Assembly (NCBI GenBank): GCA_027576995.1
Contig: JANBQC010000098.1
Location: 1-51,318 of the forward strand
Direction: 5' to 3'
Length of the DNA: 51,318 nucleotides
Source of the DNA: Dimargaris cristalligena
Taxonomy: Eukaryota > Kickxellomycota > Dimargaritomycetes > Dimargaritales > Dimargaritaceae
Part shown: positions 22,575-33,251 of the stretch, in pieces
Numbering within the stretch: the first letter of the stretch is position 1
How the letters are laid out: each line of letters begins with the position of its first letter
Translations under genes and position numbers: made by a program
Notes under the pieces: model-generated
What the model saw: the letters and a program-made list of their open reading frames with translations, nothing else
Database searches by the model: none
What the model was told of the DNA's origin: nothing

Positions 22575-24554
22575 CTAACGACGATTGGCAACAGATACCA
22601 CCAAACAGGGCGGGGTTTGCAAACTGGTTCCGTAAACCCCCAGCAGCCAGATGGCCACCCCGTTGGTCCATCCGAAACCAACCTGCGGGTCGTACTCACC
22701 GCCATGGCCGGTCCGCCCCAAAATCTCGGCGTTAAACTTCTCAAACATATTCCCCGTATCATTCGTCGACACGTTCGCTTTCCGGGCCAACTGCCCCGGG
22801 AGTTCACCGCCCGTTTCGTACCACGCACAAAAGGCATTGTTGATGTACTTCTGCGCCAAATCCAGTTCGGTGTCCTTGAATTGCTGGAGGGCCACGGGCA
22901 GGCCTTTGAGGGGCCGGTCGGCGTAGAGGGCCCGCAGCCGGTCGTATGAGCGCTGGATGCCCCGGATGACCATGTATTGCAGCGGAGGCCAAACGTTGGG
23001 GAAATCCCACTGCAGACCCGTGTGGTCCAGCGTGGTGGGTAGCCCCCCCTTGTACTTCAGCTCAAGTTTCGAAATTTCCGCATGTTGGGACATAATTTCC
23101 TTTTCCGTCAGCATATCGGGCATGGCCCACAGCGGCCAGAAATCGGTTAGGGAGAAGTCGGTCACTCGCTGGCCGGTCCGCAGATTCCAGTCCTTGAACT
23201 TGTTCAGCTTGGGTTCAAATAGAACCGCCCGCATGGCCCGGTACCGTCGGTCCGCCGCTACCCGGAACGCCAGAGCCTCCTTGAGGAAGTTCAGGGCCTG
23301 TCGTTGGTCGGTACCCTGGTTGTTGTTGTTATAGGTAGCCCCATTATCCCGCCGCCCCTGCTGCTGCTGGTTTTGTTTAGTGAGGTAGCGGTAGGCCTTA
23401 AAGTTAAGTACCGTCAGGTCGCGCTCATTGAGGTACAGGATGCTGTTGAGTTCCACGGGGACAATCTCTGCCGTTTCCAGCGTCGTTAGAATGTCCTCTT
23501 CCGGCAGGTCCTTGCTCCGGGTCCAGCGCGAGGTATAGTCAAGACCCGATTCCGCTCCCGCGGCGAGATCCGAGTAAATCTGGTGCTGGATGGCAACGTC
23601 GGTCTTGGAAGCCCCCTGGGCCACCTTGATATCCTCCTTGTACGCTTCTGGGCGGGGCTGGTCCACTTCGACATGGTAGCGACTAAGCACATGGATCTCC
23701 TCGCCCTTTTTCCCGGCACCGCCCGGCAGCTTCACCTCGACGCTGCGGTCCTTTTCCCAGAAGCTGTACTCTTGACGCAACGTTGGCAGGGCTTCCAGCA
23801 GGAACTCGTAATCCAAGGTCTTCTCGAAGTACAGTCGCACCATCTGGGTGAGCAGGGGCGGCTGGGATCGGTTAAGGTAGTAAATCCGGGCCCCATTGGG
23901 TACGAACCCCTTTTGTTTCACAATGTGAAGGAAATTGAGGATCATCTCCTTGGTGGTCTGGAACAGCTCGCTCTCCAGAAGACCCTCCATGGTAAAGTAC
24001 GAGTCCCAATAGTAGTACTCGCGGAAGCGGCCCCCAGGGACAACGAACGGATAAGGGGTCTCGATCAGGGACGACACACAGCCCTCACAGATGGCCTTGA
24101 AGTCCACCTGCCGGGTCAACTGGGGCCAGAAGTTGTGGAGCACCTGGCCCCAGCCACGTAGCCACGAATTCTGCACCCCGTCCAGGAATCTCACGTGGGG
24201 GTGGTAGTCCCGCAGGGGCACGCTCTTGAGCTCCTTGCCGGGCTCGTGGAAGTTTTCGTCGAGGAAGCGTTGGAGCTCCTTGGGGTCGTTGGGGTTCTTG
24301 AGTTTTTCAAACGCAGCCTTGACGTCGGACTCGGGTCGTTTCGTGGGCATGTCGACAAAGGTCTTGGAGTCCTTGTAGATACCCGACAATTGAACGGCCT
24401 TCAGGATAGGGCCGGTGCAGTAGATGCCATTGTCACAGCCGGGGGTGGTGGGGTTCCCAGTGGTCAGAGGAGCGGTTGGGACGCTGGCGACGGCTCCCGC
24501 CAAGGCGGCCGGGCTGAATAGGAGGGCTAAAAGTCCGATGGTCACTTTGGCCAT
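22575..24554 (-). CDS. Trehalase, glycoside hydrolase family 37, secreted
   Basis: A 659-aa single-exon gene. The enzyme splits alpha,alpha-trehalose into two glucose molecules. A signal peptide (about residues 1-22, hydrophobic run GLLALLFSPAALAG) points to a secreted or cell-wall enzyme rather than the cytosolic neutral type, and there is no N-terminal calcium-binding regulatory region. Both family signatures are present: PGGRFREYYYWDSYF at 173-187 and QWDFPNVWPP at 515-524. The likely catalytic acid is Asp339 in ESGLDYTSRW, and the likely base Glu605 in MFEKFN, followed by GGEYD and FGWTNGV. A Gln/Asn-rich insertion (about 394-417) sits in a loop between these parts. The motifs are intact and the length is normal, so the enzyme should be active. 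A CTAG acceptor-like site 19 nt before the ATG hints at a 5' UTR intron. Confidence 0.97.
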   Translation of the reverse strand: MAKVTIGLLALLFSPAALAGAVASVPTAPLTTGNPTTPGCDNGIYCTGPILKAVQLSGIYKDSKTFVDMPTKRPESDVKAAFEKLKNPNDPKELQRFLDENFHEPGKELKSVPLRDYHPHVRFLDGVQNSWLRGWGQVLHNFWPQLTRQVDFKAICEGCVSSLIETPYPFVVPGGRFREYYYWDSYFTMEGLLESELFQTTKEMILNFLHIVKQKGFVPNGARIYYLNRSQPPLLTQMVRLYFEKTLDYEFLLEALPTLRQEYSFWEKDRSVEVKLPGGAGKKGEEIHVLSRYHVEVDQPRPEAYKEDIKVAQGASKTDVAIQHQIYSDLAAGAESGLDYTSRWTRSKDLPEEDILTTLETAEIVPVELNSILYLNERDLTVLNFKAYRYLTKQNQQQQGRRDNGATYNNNNQGTDQRQALNFLKEALAFRVAADRRYRAMRAVLFEPKLNKFKDWNLRTGQRVTDFSLTDFWPLWAMPDMLTEKEIMSQHAEISKLELKYKGGLPTTLDHTGLQWDFPNVWPPLQYMVIRGIQRSYDRLRALYADRPLKGLPVALQQFKDTELDLAQKYINNAFCAWYETGGELPGQLARKANVSTNDTGNMFEKFNAEILGRTGHGGEYDPQVGFGWTNGVAIWLLGVYGTSLQTPPCLVVSVANRR

Positions 24555-27500
24555 GACAAAGGATAATCTAGGTGGATTAGCCGTGGGATAAACCTTGGGA
24601 TAGGGGCTTGTGGTTGATTAAGAAAAAGAGCGTCCAAAAAATGAGACCGGGGGTAGAATAGAAACTGGGCTGAATGGGAGTGGATGGATATCAGCTGGCA
24701 AGGGTTGCAAATGAATAACCGGTAGAAGTAGTCAAAAATACAGTATGGCTTGGAAGGAAATTTTGAACCGGTCGTGTAATATACACCAAGTACTACCTAA
24801 GCGCATCAGATTAATGCGCTAGTAGGGTAAAGGGAGTGAGTTGTAGATGAGCAATGAAATGGGATTGTCCGGCGTCTGTGGTTTAAATGTAAACCAAAAG
24901 CAGCTTGGGCAGCAGAATCGGGAGTGCGGTAACAAGATGAAATAATGAGCGGAGTTGGTAGTATAATAGCCAAAAGAAATGTCTAATACAGGGATAATTA
25001 ACGGTTAACAGAAAATGTCTAATTGGGGAACTACGAATGAGGGGAAAGGGTGCCGCTCTCTAAGTCCGATAGCAGTAGACGTACTGTATATAATCGGTGA
25101 ATAAATTTAAAATAAGCTAAGGAGGAAGTGTGCACGCGGATAAGGGGGATCACGATACCGCTGTTATTGTGGCTGAAAATAGAAGGATAGGGGAGGGAGG
25201 TGCCAAGAGGGTTGTCGAGTTGGGAGAGACCGTCTTATTTAAATGGGTTATAGTAGGGGGAGAGTGGTATAGTTGTGTGGTCAAACCCAAAAGAAATATA
25301 TGCGCGTCTATATTAGTTACTCCGTTACGGGACCATCCCATCTATTCACATTTGGAGATGGAAGCAATTCGAAGGAACGGGGGTGTCGGACGATAGAACC
25401 CCAGGGGTTGGGCCCCTAGCCGGCTGAGGCAGACACGACACCGGATAGGGATGGGTGACTTGGTTTTTGGATCCACCCCTGGCGGCGGCGGTGGCTGGTA
25501 TACCAGAAGAGCTAGCGTCCTAACTCGCCCCAGGCGGCCCCAAGAACGACAGAATAGCCCCCCCCCCTTTACTAAAACCCCGCTCGATCAATCCAACGGA
25601 GCGATACCAAAGCCGGGAGAATGCCATCCCCGCCACTTCCTTTCCCGCAGGGGTACTGGTTACCGCCCACGCCTGAAAAAGGGGTGGAAGCCCTTGGGGT
25701 TTAATTGCACCCCGAAAATGGTGAACCGACGGCAGCCTTGGTTGCCATCAGTCGGTGGCAATGTGAAAGGAAGTAGCTGGGTTGAACGGGGGAAAATCAA
25801 GGGAACGAGTGGGAGGAGCCGCCACACAAATCCGATCAGCCAGATTTTAATCAATCTTACCTTGTTAAATGGGGGAGCGGTCAGGCGCTCTATTCAACAG
25901 TAAAAACTTATATAGATATATAGCCCACAGACTGAATAAGGGGCTGGAAAATAATAGCGTAAAACCCCAGTCAAAGGTTACCGAAATCCCTAGTACGTAG
26001 ACTTGATCAATGAGAAATACAGCGAACGGATAATAAGACTATTTCTAACCTAGCTAGGCTTGGGGGGTCCCTTTATATATAAAAACCATGCGTATATGGA
26101 ATCCGGTATTTCCAGTAATAATCAATCAACCAATGCACGCATATATAGGATATATGCATATATAAGATGTATTTGTATATATGGGCGTAGTTTCGTGTTC
26201 AGCTAGCGACGGAGAGGAGTGTATGCGGCAATGGACGATTACATGTGGGGATGAAACGGCGGCCACACATTAATGCCTCCGAATAGGGCGTATAGTTTGG
26301 GTAGAAAAACATAGACTGGTGTGAGTAGGTGGTGGTCATTCAGTTCTCTCGGTAGCCGTGGTAAGGTTGTACAAACCCCGGTTCCCCCTCATCATTCATC
26401 CCTCGTCCTCCTGGCCTTTCAACTTTCCATTCAATATATGTAGTGACTATGATCGTAGACTCAGTCTTGGTGCTCATACATCCCCCCCTCTTCCTCATTC
26501 AGCAAATGCACTCGCTCCCTGTGCTCCATTCCGTCCCCTTTTTTCATTGCCATTGTTGCTAGAGATTCGACAGTGTGGGGTAAATATAGCACGGAAGACG
26601 CACTGTCTGGGGGGTCACACGTATAGGCGGCCTCTATTTGTCAATGCCATAATCCAGGTGTCCCGTTTAAACATTATGGTGACGGGGTTGTACGATAGTA
26701 GGCTGACGCCTCAATATGGTAGAGGGATGTTCAAGGGGGGGAAGGGAGGATGAACCACCGGAGGTTGTCCCAGCGGAAGGGCCAGAATAAGGAGGAAGAG
26801 CGGGGGTCCCCCGATCAATGCTCCGTTGACGTCGTAGCGGTTGGAAACCGACCAACGGGGGGGAGTCACAGTCGGGAGTTACACCCCCTCTCCCTCCCCA
26901 AGATTGAACAGCAGTTATTACAGTTGCCTAATCAGGCCAGCTGTCATTAACGCCAGCAAGGTCTGGAAGGGGGCGTGAGGGACTGGTGTAACGGTCTAGT
27001 TCAGTGCATTGGGCTACTTGTAGGAATAGTTAGAACTCCCTGCCCATCTGACCCTTTCCCCCCTTTCCGATGGAAAGGTATGGCGGGGAAAAAATGGCAA
27101 AAAAGACGACGACTACGATGAGCTCGGAATGAAGGGAAGATACCTGCGACCAGCTGCTACACGGCAACCCTATCCAGCCCCACTTACCATCGTTTGGTAC
27201 CCCAGGCAGAGGGTTACGGATCGTTGGCCATTGCGAAAGCGGGTCGAAACGGACAGGTGGGGGACATACTGTCCCTCCCTGGAAATTAGTGATTCCTCAG
27301 CGAGTGCCCTGGTCAATTAAATGAATTTTACGGCCGAATAGAGAGGACCAACCCATGCAGCATCGGAATAATCGCGGGTGCACATTGCCGCAGGAGAATA
27401 TTATATGCTCCTCAGTGCAGACAGTCTATGGCAGTAGCCGAATGTACGCGAGAAGCCATGGATAGAATAGCGCAACCCTTGGGAGTGCGCCAAGGGAAAA

Positions 27501-30500
27501 AGGAGATTCTGAAAGGTATGGCATAAGGAAGTCCAGCAGAGGGGGGTTACACCATACTTTTGGGGTAGGGGAATTTCCCGTACCAACCCAATAATTGGTT
27601 GAGGACCCAACCGCATGGTGGCTCAAGTAGCACCACCACCCACACAACCCTCCCTGCCTTCCGAGGCGATTGTGGCCGAAGGCCCTCTTTTCTTCCATGA
27701 CTGTAGTTCTGCGACCATGGGCCCGCATGCTATTCTGTTGGTTCGTCGTCACTTCGCATGGTGAGTCAACGTCCATTTGGGGGATAATGCCCACGATAGA
27801 CAATGGTGGGGAAAGGTATAGAGGGCTCGAGCGAGAGCTGTGCATCGAATTTACCCATGCGCCACCATTTAAGCACCAAGTATCTTCATCGACATGTAGA
27901 ATCCGGAACTTTGAAAAATCGCCAGTTATCTGGGAATGCGATGCAACGCAACGCAACCCTACCGTTTGTCTAGGGTGGTAAATCCCCCCCACCTGCAGCG
28001 GTCCCAGGTGTGGCTTCAAGGTCAATAAGAGGCATTGAAGCTCCGGCTCGTTTAAACCCTGAGTTTTACGATTTGTGTGTTTCCCTATCCAGGGTTCATA
28101 CTACAACTGGAATCACAGTAACCAGGTACATCTATTAGTAGGTCTTCAACGGCGTTTCTTATGAAGGAGGGTAATGTTGAAAGTTGGTATGGTCTCCCAT
28201 TGGACCCTAACCAGAGCACACTATATCGATACGTTGCACCAAGCCCTCAAAATACTCACTCATCATTCGAAAATAAGGCTCGAGGGTAGCAGAGGGGTAG
28301 TCGGATTGATTCAGGTGGGCAAGCTGAATTCACTCTTCCACCCCCTCCCCTATCCTCTCGCACTTCTCCCCTAGGTCTCAGTACATAAAAAACCGGTAAA
28401 TGCCCATTTCAGACGGCGGACTTTCTTGGTCAAGTCGCCAGGGGCACCACCCCAAAGCGAAATTGAGTTTGGCTATGGCGATTCTTAAGCAGATTAGAAT
28501 TTGGTCACTTGGGCCCCAGGAATTTCACTGTGTGGCACTGTCCATTACGCTATCACTTTTCCTTCTTCCTAATGGGGAGGGTGTGGTACATTTACTCGCC
28601 GATTACAGCGGGGAAAAAAGGAGGTTACACATTGGGTGAGAAGTGCTGGGGGGAGGTCCCAAAGATTAAGCGTTAGTCGATGGGGTCCAGTGATGGCGTA
28701 ATTGTACTTAGGGCGTCTCTGAATATACCTAGCGCACTATACTAGCCACCAGCCGAACTGCATATCTAATACTCACATACTCCGATCCGCATCAGTTAGC
28801 AAGGGTTAATATATGGGTGTTGCGCTATACCTTAAAAAAACTCTGGACAAGCCAGTCACATACTTACCCTGGTTTTTCATTCAAATCGCATTCAGTACTC
28901 TACTCAGGCATTTCTCCTAAAACAATTGGGTGACAAATCTCCTGTATGACAGTAGGGAGGTAGGGGAGACCGCCGCCGAGCTTCTTGGGGCAGCACCGGT
29001 GCAACGTTTACCCTTGGGTCAGTCAAACCAGCATGATTACCCAGCGAGAATCGCTTATTGATCTTAGGGTAAAGTAAACACCACTATGACTGCCAGCATG
29101 ATTTCAAGCATGTATCCATCATAACCTAGGGAGAACAGTGTGCCAGAATTTAACGGTCGTACCATCAATTTCGTTGGTCCCGTACCGTTTCTGACCTAGG
29201 CTGTCGCTTCATTTCTACATCCGATTCCCGTTTTAGGAAACGGCGGATGAAGAGGGTTGGCATATGTGCCAAAGTAGCTAAAGGCGGTTAGGTCACCTGG
29301 GCGATACCACCAGTAGAAACCCCACACTCTCACCCTTCTTTCCTCTATAACTAGGCTGTCCGCCACTGGCATGAAAAAGCCATTAGTCCCGTTTGGGCAG
29401 TCTGTGATCAATCGGATGAGCATCTCCAGGCCTTGAGATCTTTATCGCTTGGCGAAGCAATGAGGCCCTTTCCTCTCTGCCGTTCGCTAATCTACGCGGC
29501 ATCTATTATCCAATACTGGTATGCACGTTTAGAACAAGCGCAATGGTCTAGCCCAACGGTGGGTTACCACTCTTATCTAATGCACGGATGGAGTAAAGTG
29601 TGTGCTACCTTCGTCCGTGTCCGTCGGCCAAAAGCGGTGAAGGTCGATGGTGGCTGATAGCGCGAGGCACTCTAGACTACTCGAGTAATGGGTAGGAATA
29701 TAATGAGGTGGTTGAGAGGACTTGTTTCTCGCTGCTAAAAACAATTGATCACTGTAAGAGTCAATGTCCCATATAGATAACATGCTATCAAATAAGTAGA
29801 AATGTACCAATGTTGGTTGGTGTATTGGAATTGGCATGATTCGTGAAAGTGTGCGTACATTAGAGAAACTTGGCTCAGTCGAATGACCCCACATCCCATT
29901 TACTGGACTGGATGATATCGATTATGGATGGATTCTTCCAAGTTGTCTAGTTGGATTCACTTTTAAATACAATACAACATAGCCGAATTTCTCTCGTATG
30001 TGCCATTGTTGAAATTAGGTTCTTCAACTTCCCTTTGGTAGGTTGTGTCAAGAGGAAATCGGTCGCGGACAGCACAATTTGGTGATCACCGAGTTTTGGC
30101 CTATTTCCTTTTCAAAACGACCTGCCGCTTGGAGTATTGCTGGGCTGTCGGACAGTTGTGTGAGGGACGGAAAGAGATCAGTCACCCTTTAGGCTTTTGA
30201 AGTGGAGCTGGCTCAGTTGCAATGATCAACATCTATTGAGGTGCATTCCAATGGGGGGAGGGGGGCACCCGCATTGCTTAGTGTACCAGTAAAGCCACCC
30301 AATTACCAGCTAAATCGCGAGCTCATTCGATTCCTGTGATCTTCGCATTGTCTCCAAGAGCAAATGGTACGCCCCTTAGTTTATTCTGCTGGTCTTTCTA
30401 ATCTGCCACCTTTATTCCACTGTTAAAGCCTTGCTATTTTGCTCACCCCGGTTCCGCGCACTGCCGAATCTCCGATTCCGACAAATCATTTGGTCACCGC

Positions 30501-30577
30501 TTCTCAGTCGATAGTCCCCACTTAGCCTTATACTGTGCCCAGTTACGTTGATAGCCCCCCCTCCACCCGGCCACAAA
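24555..30577. other. Long gene-poor interval
   Basis: About 6 kb without a gene I can support. The left end holds the trehalase promoter, and the right end (pyrimidine-rich from about 30380) the AIM41-like promoter. There is a TATA-plus-donor arrangement on the minus strand at 25856-25915 (see findings) and a palindromic TA-rich cluster near 26080-26185. The longest open frames (27426-28025 minus, 25451-25903 plus) show no domain, no codon-like pattern and no start context. I found no tRNA or transposase motif. Confidence 0.5.
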
Positions 30578-31383
30578 ATGACTCCCTTGACCCGATCCCT
30601 TTCCCTGGCCGCCTCGCGTACTTCTTTTTTACGCCCGGCGCCGCTGGTTAGGACCGCGCTTGGCTGGACCCGCTTCTACTCCTCCTCCGCGGCCACTGAC
30701 TGTAAGTATCCGTCATCAAAATCCGACACCATCACCCGTGTCCAATTTCCAACCACCCCCGGGAATAGGGCGAGTATTCCCGGTGTGACCTCTCCATAGA
30801 TTAACCCACTACTCCTCTTATCAGCACACTAACCCGAAATTGAGACTTCCGGGAACTTGGTTACTATCCGCCACCCCTCTGCACCCCCACCACCATATCA
30901 GCTACCATGTTTAGCCAATTGAAGCAGGACCTCAAGGCCAGTATGCGCAGTAAAGACCAGGTTCGTCTCGGCGTAATCCGTTCGGTTCTTTCGGCCGTCA
31001 CGTACCACGAAAAGGCCCTGATCATGAAAGGTAGATCCGCCGAGGAGAGTAAGATTGAAGCCCAGCAGGATCCCAGCGTGGTCAGTATCGTTCAGAGTGC
31101 CCAAAAGAAACGTCGGGATGCCGTAGCCCTGTACCAGGGGGCCGGGCGATCGGATCTGGCGGAGCAGGAGGCGAAGGAATTGGCCATCTTGCAGAGCTTC
31201 TTACCGGAGCCGTATACCCCGGCGGAAATCGACGCCCATGTCCAGGCGGCCATCACGGCCACCGAGGCTAAATCGATTAGGGACCTAGGTCGGGTGATCA
31301 AGTCCCTGACTTTGGATCCCGCCCGGGCTCCTAAGGCTCAGCTGGCGGAAACGGCTAAGCGTCTTTTGGCCAGTGCTAAATAA
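30578..31383 (+). CDS. AIM41: Mitochondrial YqeY/GatB-like protein (Aim41 family)
   Basis: Two exons, 30578-30701 and 30902-31383, joined in phase 1 (donor GTAAGT, acceptor TATCAG), give 201 aa. Residues 1-41 form a typical mitochondrial presequence rich in Arg, Ser, Ala and Leu with no acidic residue until its end (RSLSLAASRTSFLRPAP). The YqeY domain follows: LKQDLKASMRSKDQVRLGVI, QKKRRDAVALYQGAGRSDLA, ELAILQSFLPEP and the C-terminal SIRDLGRVIKS. YqeY shares the tail domain of the GatB/GatE amidotransferase subunits that bind tRNA. Yeast Aim41 is mitochondrial and its precise role is unclear. The ATG at 30578 is the first in frame and starts the presequence. All family blocks are present and the length is close to yeast Aim41 (185 aa). 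Confidence 0.9.
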
Positions 31384-33251
31384 ATTAGGGAATATAAATT
31401 GAGTTATCCGACTAAGGGTAACGCACTTTACCGTTTTCTATCACCTTTATTTTCGAAACCGGGTCAGGTTGGGATTTGGGAGAACTATGGATGTGTCGGT
31501 GGTAGTCGTGTAAATAGATGATCACAATCTATGTATGTGGCCCCCCTATTTCAGAATACGTGGCATCACCCATAGGAATGGCAATATAAGCAGCCTCATA
31601 CCAGCTAAACAAAAGACGTTATCCAGTTTGTAGCCGGGATGGTTGGTTGGTCATAGTCGATGACCAATAAGTAGCCGGATATTGTGAGGTGGGGGAGGGT
31701 ATTCTGAGATTTCCTTTCAATTGGTAGGTTTGCCTTCGTCTAATTATTTATTCATCTTATCATTAGCAGGTTACGCTTTGTATAACCTCTGGTTTACGGC
31801 GGAGTCATTTGTCGTTGCTGGCTGTTTTTTTATATAGTATTATTATCACAGGAATCAATTAAAAGGAAGAGGGGCAGGTGTGCATCGGTGGCTTGGATGC
31901 CACACTCATTTGGGCCAACCCTCCTAAATTTGCATGGTTTTGGAATTGGCTCATTGAATACGCAGTGGCCAAATCTATGTAATTGGGAGGACGCTCTGGT
32001 GGTCTGAAGGGAGGGGGTTACGATCCATCGGAGTATAAGACCCCCCTTCAAGGAATACTGCTGAATGTATGGTATTTATATGGGGTATGGCTGGCTTTGA
32101 TTACGACCAGCCAGTATCCATCCGGGGAATACAATCAGTGTGAGTGATTGTGGGGGAGGCATTCCAGCAACAGGGCCTACTGAATCATAAAAATCAGAAG
32201 AGGGGGATAGTAATCTATTGCTACGCAGGTGCCCTTGCCGGGACCGGGCGGCCCACTCTGCAGCATCTTTTGGTCAGATGGTCTCAAACGTGACCCTCCT
32301 ACTTCTCATCACCTCGTTCGGGATCTCCCACCCGGACCAGCCAATTGTGGTCCTCCAGAAACATTGACTGGCTTGGTGGGTGGGTGTTCCTTCCACGCGA
32401 AGTAGTTGGGGAAACTCTGGTGGTGGGGGCATCGGCCATGGATATTATATATATATATATCTCTCTCTCTTTCTACCATTCACTCTCTTTTATCCTTCCC
32501 CCCATGGTAGTACTGCTTATCCCAGACCCATTGCATGATGAAATCCCCGACTGCGAAGTTCGCTGCGGAGGGTGAGATTGACTTTGAGGGCAGGTACTCG
32601 GGGGGATTGCTAGCACTGTTGTGTATGGCTTAGCCGATCCCGCTTGCTGTATCGGTATGCCTGGTTTCTGTTGTTTGGGCTGACGGGAATAAGTGAAAAT
32701 CAACGCTTTCGCTTCGTAAGTTTTGGAAGCGCTATTGTCCACTGCCTGGAAGTGCGCTTAGGGGGTCTTTCTAAGTAGAAATTAAGCAAATCTACACTTC
32801 GGCGAAAGAGAGGGTGTGCGTGGGGTGTGTGTATATGGATGTGTGTGTGTGGGGGGGGGGGTGGTCAGCTGAGAGACCAGGGGGGAAAGATGTTCAGGGT
32901 CGCGGGGGATCTTTAAGTTGCGGCCCAAGTCTAAGTTTATTGGGCGGCTCACTTCTGATTCCCACCATGCTAAATCACCAGCGATGACTATTATTACCAC
33001 GGCTTTCGTCTCTCTCACTCTCTGACCAGACTTCTGACCAGCCTTCTTATCATAGTCAACCGGCTTCCTTGCCAGTCTTGCCTTTCTCCCACTTTACTTT
33101 TATTGCCTCTTCCTTCCGTCAATACCTTTTCGCTTCCCTCTTCAACTCCATTCCCTCGACCAGTTTTATTATACATTTATTCACAGCCCCTCTCCTTATT
33201 GACTCCGCCCATACTCACCCACCACTGCCCTTCTACAACCCCAACTCCGCC
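31384..33251. other. Intergenic region with microsatellites
   Basis: About 1.9 kb. It includes a (TA)n(CT)n microsatellite at 32444-32471 and a GT/G-rich tract at about 32815-32862. The stretch from about 33000 to 33251 is pyrimidine-rich and probably the promoter and 5' UTR of the next gene. A GC-richer patch near 32228-32345 has no convincing open frame. No gene called. Confidence 0.5.
32444..32471. repeat. (TA)n(CT)n microsatellite
   Basis: TA dinucleotides pass into CT dinucleotides. The same compound type occurs at 51274-51318. Confidence 0.9.

Noticed and set aside
23583..24161. 192-codon plus-strand open frame
   Set aside because: Antisense to the trehalase catalytic region. No recognisable domain.
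25451..25903. 150-codon plus-strand open frame
   Set aside because: Pro/Arg/Gly-rich, no domain and no splice partners found. Composition-driven opening is more likely.
26980..27060. Short tRNA-like string (GGTCTAGTTCAG) considered as an A box
   Set aside because: No B box (GGTTCGANNCC) at the right distance and no cloverleaf that I could fold.
27426..28025. 199-codon minus-strand open frame
   Set aside because: No recognisable domain or repeat, and a competing 103-codon frame on the other strand. I could not connect it to exons.
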